Shown here: positions 1 to 7,067 of the stretch, in pieces
How the letters are laid out: every line of letters begins with the position of its first letter
How positions within the stretch are numbered: position 1 is the stretch's first letter
From: Candidatus Omnitrophota bacterium
GTDB taxonomy: Bacteria; Omnitrophota; Gorgyraeia; Zapsychrales; Fredricksoniimonadaceae
Assembly (NCBI GenBank): GCA_017987425.1
Contig: JAGNTT010000041.1
Location: forward strand, 1-12,221
Length of the DNA: 12,221 bases
Reading direction: 5' to 3'
Translations under genes and position numbers: made by a program
Notes under the pieces: generated by a model
Databases searched by the model: none
What the model was told of the DNA's origin: nothing
What the model saw: only the letters and a program-made list of their open reading frames with translations

Positions 1-380
1 ATGATATCCTGCTCCTGACCGGAGAAATGCTCTAGAAGTCCATCGGAAAAGATAAGATCGAAACGGTCGGAAATTTTTTTGGAAAGGTCTTCTTTAAGAA
101 AGTCGACCCGCAAAAGACGGCATTTGCCGCCCGTGGAAATCTTGGCCATTTCGAGAGCGCTGTCGGAATAATCGGCGGCAACCGTGGCCATGTCCTGATT
201 ACAGAAAAAACTTGAAAAAAAACCGCTGCCGCAGCCGGCATCAAGGGCTTTTTTGCCGGAAACCGCGTAGGGTTTTAAAACATTCAGAATGCGGCTCTTC
301 GACCAGCTGATCTGTCCAAACTGCTGTGAAGCGGGCCTGCTCCAAAAACGGTTCCAATCTGTAGCTTGCGGGGACTGCAT
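1..380 (-). CDS. Class I SAM-dependent methyltransferase (3' end cut off by window edge)
   Basis: Only the first 126 codons are in the window; the gene continues past position 1. The visible part is the N-terminal half of a Rossmann-fold methyltransferase that would bind S-adenosylmethionine. Motif I is ALDAGCGSG at residues 45-53, the acidic residue ending strand beta-2 is Asp70 (AADYS), and the motif IV-like strand is DLIFSDGLLEHF at 108-119, typical of the Methyltransf_11/25 group. The ATG at 380 is the first possible start because the codon just before it is TAG; AAAGG lies 6 nt upstream as a modest ribosome site. The substrate cannot be told because the C-terminal half is missing. It lies 128 nt downstream of macB on the same strand and may have its own promoter in that gap. 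The fold is clear; the function is open. Confidence 0.85.
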   Translation of the reverse strand, partial: MQSPQATDWNRFWSRPASQQFGQISWSKSRILNVLKPYAVSGKKALDAGCGSGFFSSFFCNQDMATVAADYSDSALEMAKISTGGKCRLLRVDFLKEDLSKKISDRFDLIFSDGLLEHFSGQEQDI

Positions 381-435
381 CTAAAACCTTTATGCAATTG
401 AATAATTCGTGATAAATATTTTACTGCGGCATCAT

Positions 436-463
436 ATCATAAAAAATCTGCCAATCCTACAAA
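436..463 (-). promoter_or_regulatory. Possible sigma-70 promoter for the methyltransferase
   Basis: Within the 128-nt gap between macB and the methyltransferase gene, the minus strand reads TTTGTA (463-458), a 16-nt spacer containing a T-run, then TATGAT (441-436), a near-consensus -10 box. A second overlapping TATGAT occupies 436-431. The -35 box is weak. This is the only promoter-like string in the gap, and no convincing terminator hairpin was seen after macB. Confidence 0.3.
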
Positions 464-508
464 CAATCGAAGGAAATAGCGACGGGTAAGAGACTTTGTA
501 AAGAAAGG

Positions 509-2473
509 TTATTCGTAACGCAGAGCTTCGATGGGATTCAGAAGAGACGCCTTATATGCCGGAGCAAGCCCGAAGACAAGACCGACGCTGAAAGAAAAAA
601 GCGTGGCAAGAATGACTGAAAATAGCGAGACTTTGACCGCCCAGCCGGCCAAAAGTGTAATCAACACGGCGGCGCCGATGCCGAGCGCCACTCCCGCGAT
701 TCCGCCGATTAAAGACATCAGCACGGCTTCCACGAGAAACTGTATCATGATGTCGCGGCGGGTCGCGCCGATCGCCTTGCGAAGACCGATCTCCCGCGTC
801 CGCTCGCTCACCGACACCAGCATGATGTTCATGATCCCGATGCCGCCAACCAAAAGCGAGATCGCCGCAATCGATCCCAAAAGCCACGACATTGTTTTCG
901 TTGTCGATTCCAGAGCAGCCTTAAGGTCCGACATGTTGCGGATCTGAAACGCATCATCCGCCGATTTCTTCGGAATCCGGTGACGCTTGATGAGAAGGTC
1001 GGAAACCTCTTCCTGCATCGAAGCCATTTCCTCCGGAGACACCGCCTCCACATAAATGGTCTCCACATACTGTTTGCCGAGCACGCGGTACATCGCGGTC
1101 GATAACGGAACGATCAAAGAGTCATCCTGATCCCGGAACGAGTTGGCGCCTTTTTGCGGAAGTATACCGATGACACGAAAACTGATCAGATTGATTTTAA
1201 TGGTCTCGCCGATAGGATTTGCATCTCCAAAGAGCTGCTTAACAACGGTTGTTCCGAGCAAAACAACCTTCTCACGCTGTTTCAATTCCTCAGCCGTAAA
1301 GAATCTTCCCATCGTCGCCTCGGAAGCCCTCATCTTGGCGTAAGAAACATCCACACCTTCCAGCTGCGAATTCCAATTTTTATCGTTATATACGACCTGC
1401 GCGCGGCCCGACACCGAACCGCTGACACTTTTGACTTTGTCTGAAAGCTGGCCGAGAGCAGCGACGTCCTGCAATGTGAGGCGCGTGACCGATCCGCTCT
1501 GCATCGCAACCCCGCCCACTCTCTGCGAACCCGACCGCACCATTAAAAGATTCGAACCCAAGGAAGCAAGCTGCTGCTCGACGGAAGCTTGCGCGCCGGC
1601 CCCGATGGCCAGCATGGCAATCACAGCACCGACACCGATGAGGATCCCCAAAATAGAAAGAAACGAACGCATTTTGTGTGAGATCATGGCAAAAATCGCC
1701 TGACGAGACGCATCCATAACTTTTGTATAATCATAAACAGCGTCGGAAAATTTTGAAATATCAACGACCTGTTTAGGCTCGGCAATTTTTTGGGATGTCT
1801 TGGCGGGTTTTCGAACATCGGAAATGACAACACCGTCCCGCATCTGAATGACGCGCTGGGCATGCTCTGCCATTTCCGGCTCATGGGTGACCATCACAAT
1901 GGTCTTGCCTTGTTCATGAAGACCTTTGAGAATTCCCATGATTTCGTCTTTACTCTTAGTATCAAGATTTCCTGTAGGCTCATCGGCAAAAATGATCAGC
2001 GGATCATTGACCAACGCGCGGGCGATCGCCACTCTTTGCTGCTGACCGCCGGAAAGTTCATTGGGCTTATGCGTCATACGCTCAGCAAGCCCGACGGAAG
2101 TCAGCGCCTGACGGACTTTCGACTCTTCATCCTTCCGCCCGGCATACATCAGCGGAAGCCCCGCATTCTCGATCGCCGTCATTCTCGGCAAAAGATGAAA
2201 CTGCTGAAAGACAAATCCGATGAGACGGTTGCGGACCTGAGCCATCTGCTCATCATCCAAACCGTGTACCGGCTGACCCGCCAAGAAATATTCTCCCCCG
2301 TCGGGACGGTCCAGAAGCCCCATCAAATGCATGAGGGTGGATTTCCCCGAACCGGAAGCGCCCATGATGGCGACGAATTCCCCGGCCGCGATCGTCAACG
2401 AGACATCACGCACCGCGCGAACTTCGATCGTGCCGATGTGATAGGTTTTAACGATATTCTTAAGCTCGATCAT
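509..2473 (-). CDS. macB: MacB-type ABC transporter, fused ATPase-permease
   Basis: Inner-membrane motor of a tripartite efflux pump: an N-terminal ATPase joined to a four-helix MacB/FtsX permease. At 654 residues it is close to E. coli MacB (648). ATPase motifs are complete: Walker A GASGSGKST at 38-46, Q-loop Gln90, signature LSGGQ at 140-144, Walker B with catalytic Glu at 159-165 (LIIFADE), D-loop GNLD, and switch His197. The first membrane helix is about 270-292, then a large periplasmic domain (about 295-525), then three C-terminal helices. The cytoplasmic SERTREIGLRKAIGAT loop is the family hallmark. It starts 3 nt after the macA stop with no clear ribosome site, suggesting translational coupling. 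MacB pumps use ATP to drive mechanotransmission that expels substrates already in the periplasm (macrolides, toxins, lipopeptides, haem-type molecules). The substrate here is unknown. It is the last gene of the sigma-factor operon. Confidence 0.95.
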   Translation of the reverse strand: MIELKNIVKTYHIGTIEVRAVRDVSLTIAAGEFVAIMGASGSGKSTLMHLMGLLDRPDGGEYFLAGQPVHGLDDEQMAQVRNRLIGFVFQQFHLLPRMTAIENAGLPLMYAGRKDEESKVRQALTSVGLAERMTHKPNELSGGQQQRVAIARALVNDPLIIFADEPTGNLDTKSKDEIMGILKGLHEQGKTIVMVTHEPEMAEHAQRVIQMRDGVVISDVRKPAKTSQKIAEPKQVVDISKFSDAVYDYTKVMDASRQAIFAMISHKMRSFLSILGILIGVGAVIAMLAIGAGAQASVEQQLASLGSNLLMVRSGSQRVGGVAMQSGSVTRLTLQDVAALGQLSDKVKSVSGSVSGRAQVVYNDKNWNSQLEGVDVSYAKMRASEATMGRFFTAEELKQREKVVLLGTTVVKQLFGDANPIGETIKINLISFRVIGILPQKGANSFRDQDDSLIVPLSTAMYRVLGKQYVETIYVEAVSPEEMASMQEEVSDLLIKRHRIPKKSADDAFQIRNMSDLKAALESTTKTMSWLLGSIAAISLLVGGIGIMNIMLVSVSERTREIGLRKAIGATRRDIMIQFLVEAVLMSLIGGIAGVALGIGAAVLITLLAGWAVKVSLFSVILATLFSFSVGLVFGLAPAYKASLLNPIEALRYE

Positions 2474-2476
2474 ATC

Positions 2477-3451
2477 TTAACGGCGGCCTTGCCCCTGACC
2501 ACCCCTTGCGCCGGCGTTCGGCATAAAAGGATTGGTTCCGCCCTCTTTACGCACACGGTATTTCTGACTTTTATAAACAATCTCATCATCTTCGGTCAGT
2601 CCGGAGACGACTTCCACATTCTTGTCATCGGCGGCACCGAGAACAATTTCACGTTCTTCAGTTTTCATGCCTTCCGACTTGATCGTGACAACCGACTTTC
2701 TCTGACGGCGCTGGACCACCTCGCTTGGAATTACGAGGACATCTTCTTTATTTTCAATCACAAAATCCACGTTTGTGTTCATCCCCGAACGGAAAAATTC
2801 CGGGACTTTTTCCAGACTCAAATCTACTTCGTAAACCGTAACGTTATTGACGGTCTTCGATTCATAATAGACATGTTTGACCGATGCCTTGATTCTCACG
2901 TCGGGGTAGGCGTCCAATGTTATGGTAGCGTTCTGGCCAAGTTTGACTTTACCGATGTCGGTTTCATCGACCTGCGCGCGGACGATCAGGCGGTCGGAAA
3001 GAACCACAACATCGTCAGCAGTTGTCACTGTCTGGCCGGGCTGAATGGTTGCGACGATCACTTGCCCATCCATAGGCGCGATCAAAGAAATCGATTTATA
3101 AACGTCCTGCCAATAATTAATCGCCGTCTCACCCTGGCCGCGGGCCGCGTCCAAAAGCGCCGCGCGGTCGGTCGAGCTCATCTGGGCCAAAATCTCGCCT
3201 GACTTAACCTGCTGCCCTTCTTTCACCAAAAGTTTTTCTATACGCCCGTTGACCGGCGGTTTGATCTGCAGTCTGTTTTCCGGAAGGATCGTGCCCTGGC
3301 TCGAGATAGTGACACGGATGTCCCCCATCTCCGGCTTGACGATTCTCACCGTTTCCGCCGAAGATGCCGCAGCGCGGGACTTGGCGGTGAACATCCAAAT
3401 TCCCGCCGCAACAACGATCACACCGATGATAATTCCTATTTTATTCTTCAT
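2477..3451 (-). CDS. macA: MacA-like periplasmic adaptor (HlyD/RND-type membrane fusion protein)
   Basis: Adaptor that links the MacB pump to the outer-membrane channel. From the ATG at 3451 it has 324 residues: an N-terminal membrane anchor (about 5-22), a lipoyl half at 61-91 (PPVNGRIEKLLVKEGQQV), a short helical hairpin at 92-121, the second lipoyl half from 122 (SLIAPMDGQVIVATIQPGQTV), then beta-barrel and membrane-proximal domains, and a Gly/Gln/Arg-rich tail. A longer reading from 3517 is possible but would add 22 basic residues before the anchor; AAGGGGAG upstream of 3451 favours the shorter form. The gene overlaps the tolC-like gene by 11 nt and ends 3 nt before macB. The hairpin is much shorter than in E. 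coli MacA (371 residues), so docking to the channel may differ. Confidence 0.9.
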   Translation of the reverse strand: MKNKIGIIIGVIVVAAGIWMFTAKSRAAASSAETVRIVKPEMGDIRVTISSQGTILPENRLQIKPPVNGRIEKLLVKEGQQVKSGEILAQMSSTDRAALLDAARGQGETAINYWQDVYKSISLIAPMDGQVIVATIQPGQTVTTADDVVVLSDRLIVRAQVDETDIGKVKLGQNATITLDAYPDVRIKASVKHVYYESKTVNNVTVYEVDLSLEKVPEFFRSGMNTNVDFVIENKEDVLVIPSEVVQRRQRKSVVTIKSEGMKTEEREIVLGAADDKNVEVVSGLTEDDEIVYKSQKYRVRKEGGTNPFMPNAGARGGQGQGRR

Positions 3452-4703
3452 ATTCGAGCGTCTCCCCTTGCGCTTCAATCCAGTTGGCCTGCGCCAAAAG
3501 AGCGTTAGCCTGCGCATCTAAAAGCGACTTTTTCTGACGGACCAGATCATCCTGAATGATCGTCCAGTTATCAAATGAAATAAGGCCGACGGAATACTGG
3601 GATTCCGAAATCTTGGAGCGTTCTTCGGTCGCGGCCATAAATTTTTTCTCCACGTCGATATTGTCGACGGCATCCTCAAAATCATTCCACGATGAGCGAA
3701 GCGCCACCAAAAGCCCATCCTTGGTGCCGCGTTCGTTGGCCTGCAGTTGACGATAAAGGCTTTTGGCCTGCGACAATCGCGCCACACGCACACCGCCCGA
3801 GAATATGGGCAAAGATACACGAAGTCCAGCTCCGGAACCGAATTCATCCGGCGGCCATGAGCTTCCGGATTTACCTAGATCTCCATTCACTGAGACCGTC
3901 GGGAGAAAATCACCCTTGCTCGACTTGACGTTCCAAAGCGCGGCGTTTTCCTGCGCAACGGCTTTTAACAAATTCGGATGTTTGTCGGCGATCTTTACAA
4001 AATCAGGCTTCTCTTCAATATCAGCCTCGACCGCAAAATTACCGTTAACCTCAATAGAAGAAAATTCCGACCTCCCGAGCTCTTTGATCAATTCCTGCTG
4101 GGCAACTTCGACCGCACGCTTGGCGCTCTTGATGTCGAATTCCGCCTGGGCCAAGTTGGCGTCGGCGGTCAAGAATGCCCCGCGATGCTCCATGCCTGAT
4201 TCATAACGGAGCTTGATCAATTCCCAATTCTGTTTGCGGATCTGACGGATATCTTCGGTTATTTTCACCAAAGATTGCGCTCTTAAAAGGCCGATGAATG
4301 CGGTACGCAGACGCCAGCGCACCTGGGAGGATGCGAAACGATAAGACTCTTTAGCGGCTTTGATATTTTCGGAAGCGGCGCGGGTGTCGTTAACGGTCTT
4401 AAGCCCGTCGAAGATGAGCTGTTCGCCGGAAACACCGTAAGAAGAACTTTTGGATGAACCTGAATGTTTAAAGTGAGATGTTGAAATGGCGGCATCCGCC
4501 GAAATTTGCGGAAAAAGACTGGAAGCGGCAATGGTCTTATCACCTTTGGACTGTGTTATTTCTTCGTAGGCAATAATAAGATCAGGATGATTTTCTGCGG
4601 CTTCCTTAAGACAGTCTTCCCAAGTCAGCGTTTCCTGGGCATGCCCCACGCGGGCAAAAAGAAAGAACACGATCATTAAAAGGTATGAAATACGCTGATG
4701 CAT
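3441..4703 (-). CDS. TolC-family outer-membrane efflux protein
   Basis: Outer-membrane channel of the tripartite pump, 420 residues. It has a Sec signal peptide (hydrophobic core about 7-17, cleavage after GHA at 20-22) with no lipobox, then LTWEDCLKEAAENHPDL, the usual beginning of the first OEP repeat. The second repeat starts with a parallel string (ADKHPNLLKAVAQENAAL, after residue 215). Each half has the long helices and short strand segment (SLFPQISADAAIS; DFLPTVSVNGDLG) of the TolC fold. It is shorter than E. coli TolC, as expected for many OEP-family channels. It ends inside the macA start region (11-nt overlap), so channel and adaptor are co-translated. The ATG at 4703 has no clear Shine-Dalgarno sequence. 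Family is certain; the pump partnership is inferred from position. Confidence 0.92.
   Translation of the reverse strand: MHQRISYLLMIVFFLFARVGHAQETLTWEDCLKEAAENHPDLIIAYEEITQSKGDKTIAASSLFPQISADAAISTSHFKHSGSSKSSSYGVSGEQLIFDGLKTVNDTRAASENIKAAKESYRFASSQVRWRLRTAFIGLLRAQSLVKITEDIRQIRKQNWELIKLRYESGMEHRGAFLTADANLAQAEFDIKSAKRAVEVAQQELIKELGRSEFSSIEVNGNFAVEADIEEKPDFVKIADKHPNLLKAVAQENAALWNVKSSKGDFLPTVSVNGDLGKSGSSWPPDEFGSGAGLRVSLPIFSGGVRVARLSQAKSLYRQLQANERGTKDGLLVALRSSWNDFEDAVDNIDVEKKFMAATEERSKISESQYSVGLISFDNWTIIQDDLVRQKKSLLDAQANALLAQANWIEAQGETLEYEE
3462..3469 (-). promoter_or_regulatory. Ribosome binding site deciding the macA start
   Basis: AAGGGGAG on the minus strand, 10 nt before the ATG at 3451 and inside the 3' end of the tolC-like gene. 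The spacing is a little long. It supports the start that places the membrane anchor at the very N-terminus, rather than the 22-residue-longer reading. Confidence 0.5.
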
Positions 4704-4768
4704 TGCTGGTGTGTGCCATTGTAGTTTTAGAATAATGTTTAGCTGCCGGCTTCCCGACCGCTCCCGCG

Positions 4769-5290
4769 TTATTGCGTAGGCGGTTCATCGCCATGCCTTC
4801 CTTGAGGCCCGTTCCCCGGACCGTCGCGCATCTGCGACATCTTCTGCCGGAACATGTCCTTCTCTTTTTTCATATGCTCGGAAAATCTTTTGAATTGTTC
4901 GGGAGTCAGGATGCTCCGTACCTCAAGAATCCCCTGAAGACGGTTATCCATGATTTTGGCATGGGCAGATTTGATCTCCACCTGGATCTGATTGATCCGG
5001 GCCATATCAAGAGCATCCTTTTCCAGCTCCTTGCCCATTAAATCCATATTGTCGCGGATGGATTGACGCAAAGCCTTCGTGCTTTCCTGACTTTTCTTGC
5101 GGTTTTCATCAAGCTGCTGCTTCTGCGCATCCGTCAGATTTAACTCTTTAAAGAGCACCTGCTTCTTGGCTTCCATGCGCTCTTTCCATTCTTTTTTCTC
5201 CGGACTTCCATCCTGAGCATGAACCGTTAAAACCAGACCGCCTGTCAAAAGCATAACCGCCGCAATGATTGTCGTTGTTTTCCTATTCAT
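4769..5290 (-). CDS. Spy/CpxP-like periplasmic LTxxQ protein
   Basis: A 173-residue exported, largely helical, highly charged protein. The signal peptide covers 1-25 (cleavage VHA|QD). Two LTxxQ motifs are present, LTDAQ at 52-56 and LTPEQ at 128-132, the hallmark of the Spy/CpxP/ZraP/CnrX group. Members act as ATP-independent periplasmic chaperones (Spy), inhibitors of envelope-stress sensors (CpxP) or metal sensors of sigma/anti-sigma pairs (CnrX). The tail is Gly/Pro/Arg-rich. It has an excellent ribosome site (GGGAGG, 6 nt before the ATG) and begins 21 nt after the anti-sigma gene. Its place directly behind the sigma/anti-sigma pair suggests it either senses envelope state for that pair or protects the periplasm as part of the response. 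Few His residues are visible, so metal sensing is not supported directly. Confidence 0.85.
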   Translation of the reverse strand: MNRKTTTIIAAVMLLTGGLVLTVHAQDGSPEKKEWKERMEAKKQVLFKELNLTDAQKQQLDENRKKSQESTKALRQSIRDNMDLMGKELEKDALDMARINQIQVEIKSAHAKIMDNRLQGILEVRSILTPEQFKRFSEHMKKEKDMFRQKMSQMRDGPGNGPQGRHGDEPPTQ

Positions 5291-5311
5291 GTGTTACCTC
5301 CCGATTATGAA

Positions 5312-5794
5312 TTACAAGAAATATTGTTCAACTGATGTACCAAAGTCGCTGACGGCGGATGATGACGTTGATGACGTATCCGTCAAGGAAACCAGATATT
5401 CCATCGATCCTTCGGTCGCCGCCTGACGCTCGATATTAACTTGATGAAGAGTCCCTACTCCTAAAAACAAAATAAGCACCGTCGCGAGAGCGAACACCGG
5501 ACGTGGAACAGAAACCAGGGCTTTCAAATATTCAAGCCACTGCGGTGCCTGGCGGATGAACGAACCATTTTCTTCAACGATCGCCTCTTCAATGCGCGCC
5601 CAGACGTGATCCGGAGGCTGCACCTTTTCCACCCCTTCAAAACTGTCGAATGCGGTCTTCTTGGCGGCCTTTGCAAACTGCAAACAATCCGGGCAGACGC
5701 ACAAATGTTCTTCAATGTGCTTCTTGGCGTTGTCGGCCATTCTACCGTCGAGATAATCCGTTAAAATCAATTCCTGGATGCGTTCACAATTCAT
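5312..5794 (-). CDS. Membrane-anchored zinc-binding (ZAS) anti-sigma factor
   Basis: A 160-residue protein that should bind and silence the ECF sigma factor encoded just upstream. The N-terminal cytoplasmic domain has the ZAS signature His30-x3-Cys34-x2-Cys37 (HLCVCPDC), plus Cys3 and Cys32. A single membrane helix lies at about 99-116 (PVFALATVLILFLGVG), preceded by basic residues, which places the N-terminus in the cytoplasm. About 43 residues remain for the periplasm, ending in a Ser/Thr-rich stretch (TSSTSSS) and EQYFL. The gene overlaps the sigma gene by 11 nt, and its ribosome site (GAGGTG) lies inside it, so the two are translationally coupled, typical of sigma/anti-sigma pairs. Release could be by regulated proteolysis, as in RseA, or by conformational change; the sequence does not decide. 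Confidence 0.92.
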   Translation of the reverse strand: MNCERIQELILTDYLDGRMADNAKKHIEEHLCVCPDCLQFAKAAKKTAFDSFEGVEKVQPPDHVWARIEEAIVEENGSFIRQAPQWLEYLKALVSVPRPVFALATVLILFLGVGTLHQVNIERQAATEGSMEYLVSLTDTSSTSSSAVSDFGTSVEQYFL

Positions 5795-6344
5795 GATTGA
5801 CCACCTCTTTTCCGAAAGTCATTAATGCCTCTCTCGCTCGCTTTAACCTTGAGCGGACCGTATTGATATTGATCCCAAGAGAAGCCGCTATTTCCTGATA
5901 ACTTAAGCCCTCGATATTTCTTAGCACAACGCATGCCCTTTGATCAGGGTTTAAGTTGCTCAGCAGCGTTTTGACCAAATGTTCCTTTTCCTTTTGTTCC
6001 ATGTCCGCCCTCGCCTGCGCGGCCACCGGAACGGCATTCAAATTTTCGTCATATTCCACCGCGTTATGCCGGTCTTTCTTTGCTTTCTTCGCATAATTGA
6101 TCGCGTGATTGACCGTGATCCTGTACACCCACGTCTTGAACGACGATTGAAAACGGAATTCCTTAAGTTTACGGTGAAGCGTCAAAAAAACTTCCTGCGT
6201 CACTTCTTCAGCGTCTTCCTTACTGCCGACCACTCGAAAGGCAACGTTATACACAAAACCTCCCGCGGCTTTGTATATCTCCTTGAAACATCCGACATCG
6301 CCCTGCGATGCCTTCGTTAATATGTCGTCGGTAATTTCCTGCAT
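5784..6344 (-). CDS. ECF-family RNA polymerase sigma factor (RpoE-like)
   Basis: A 186-residue extracytoplasmic-function sigma factor. Region 2 spans about 20-85: the core-binding and -10 recognition part includes DAEEVTQEVFLTLHRKL (44-60) and FKTWVYRITVNHAINYAKK (69-87), the classic region 2.3/2.4 string. A variable linker (90-120) follows, with no region 3. Region 4 is about 125-175, with the helix-turn-helix GLSYQEIAASLGININTVRSRLKRAR (146-171) that reads the -35 element. The ATG at 6344 is preferred, with AGAAAG just upstream; a TTG at 6347 would add one residue. It overlaps the anti-sigma gene. A GGAACTT/GTCTAA promoter upstream of the preceding gene is the kind of site RpoE-like factors recognise, so autoregulation is likely. 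Family is certain; regulon is inferred. Confidence 0.95.
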   Translation of the reverse strand: MQEITDDILTKASQGDVGCFKEIYKAAGGFVYNVAFRVVGSKEDAEEVTQEVFLTLHRKLKEFRFQSSFKTWVYRITVNHAINYAKKAKKDRHNAVEYDENLNAVPVAAQARADMEQKEKEHLVKTLLSNLNPDQRACVVLRNIEGLSYQEIAASLGININTVRSRLKRAREALMTFGKEVVNHEL

Positions 6345-6406
6345 CAAATCTTTCTACAGATCCGTCTGATCGGTTATGGCCATTGACCTTGATTATGGTC
6401 CGATGG
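6345..6406. other. Short spacer before the sigma gene, no promoter recognised
   Basis: These 62 nt between the secreted-protein gene and the sigma gene contain no GGAAC-type -35 element and no T-tailed hairpin, so read-through from the upstream ECF promoter is the simplest source of sigma transcript. Three ATGG(T/C)C hexamers occur on the plus strand (6376, 6395, 6403), the last overlapping the upstream stop codon; their meaning is unknown. Confidence 0.4.
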
Positions 6407-7024
6407 TCATTGCGCATACATCGCCCTCAATTGTTCCACCTTGGGAAACTCCGAGTAGAACTCTCCTTGAGGACCGACGTATCCGGATCCCGACCGTTTG
6501 AGCGTGACCGCGGTGTATCCCCTTTTGGAATCGGGGATATTGACCGTGAACGATCCGCTAAAATCTCCGCCGGAAACATTGGCCGCAACATCTTCCGACA
6601 CAATATCCGGTTCAACAATCACGCTTGAAGGCGGTTCGACAACCTGATAACCGCGTGCAACCCGCGAATAATAGACCCCATTATAAGAGTAATATGAACG
6701 GCCGTCGATAATAACCTTGTGATATCCTGCAGGAACTGTTGCGATTACGACACCGACGGGCGGCTGGACGACAGCGTAGTCACGACCGCGATTTCGGTAG
6801 AAGCGGCCTTCGCTGTAAAAGAATCGGCCCGTACCGAAAGTTATGGAAATATATTTGCCGGGAAGATGAACAACTGTCCGGCCATATGGATAATTGGAGC
6901 GGTGATTATACCCGCGTCTGTCATGCCTGTCCCAGGCGTTCGCCTGTAACGGAAAGACTGCGGTGAGAATGGTTAAGACTGAAACACCTAATAAAACTTT
7001 TGCTGTGAATTCTTTGCGTAACAT
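6407..7024 (-). CDS. Secreted YY/PP-repeat protein (DUF6515-like), first gene of the ECF operon
   Basis: A 205-residue exported protein of unknown function. The signal peptide covers 1-30 (hydrophobic LLGVSVLTILTAVF, cleavage after ANA). An Arg/His/Tyr/Asn-rich stretch follows (31-50), then two matching 28-residue units at 67-94 and 110-137, each of the form aromatic pair, Gly, aromatic pair, then (V)VxPP and a valine-rich end. The C-terminal part (about 155-205) contains GYTAVTLKRSGSGYVGPQGE. This layout resembles the DUF6515 family of periplasmic or cell-surface proteins; the family name is from memory. The start at 7024 is preferred over an upstream ATG at 7057 because AGGAGG sits 4 nt before it. 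It is 62 nt upstream of the sigma gene and directly behind the ECF-type promoter, so it is probably a main target of the sigma factor and may protect or remodel the envelope. Confidence 0.8.
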   Translation of the reverse strand: MLRKEFTAKVLLGVSVLTILTAVFPLQANAWDRHDRRGYNHRSNYPYGRTVVHLPGKYISITFGTGRFFYSEGRFYRNRGRDYAVVQPPVGVVIATVPAGYHKVIIDGRSYYSYNGVYYSRVARGYQVVEPPSSVIVEPDIVSEDVAANVSGGDFSGSFTVNIPDSKRGYTAVTLKRSGSGYVGPQGEFYSEFPKVEQLRAMYAQ

Positions 7025-7028
7025 ACAA

Positions 7029-7034
7029 CCTCCT
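7029..7034 (-). promoter_or_regulatory. Strong ribosome binding site deciding the DUF6515-like start
   Basis: A perfect AGGAGG on the minus strand, 4 nt before the ATG at 7024. It selects this start over the ATG at 7057, which has no comparable site and would put 11 polar residues in front of the signal peptide. It also lies downstream of the predicted transcription start, as required. Confidence 0.75.
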
Positions 7035-7067
7035 GCCTGAACATGGCTTTGTTTCATCGTTCACAAG

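Noticed and set aside
1790..3202. A 470-codon open reading frame on the plus strand antisense to macB and macA
   Set aside because: It lies opposite two highly conserved genes whose motifs are complete, spans their junction, and its translation shows no domain or signal I recognise. It is a by-product of codon use on the other strand.
3452..3517. A 22-residue N-terminal extension of MacA from the ATG at 3517
   Set aside because: It would deepen the overlap with the tolC-like gene, put a basic stretch before the membrane anchor, and ignore the AAGGGGAG site that fits the ATG at 3451.
6376..6408. Three ATGG(T/C)C hexamers just upstream of the sigma gene
   Set aside because: Spacing is irregular (19 and 8 nt), one copy overlaps a stop codon, and hexamers this short recur by chance; not enough to call an operator.
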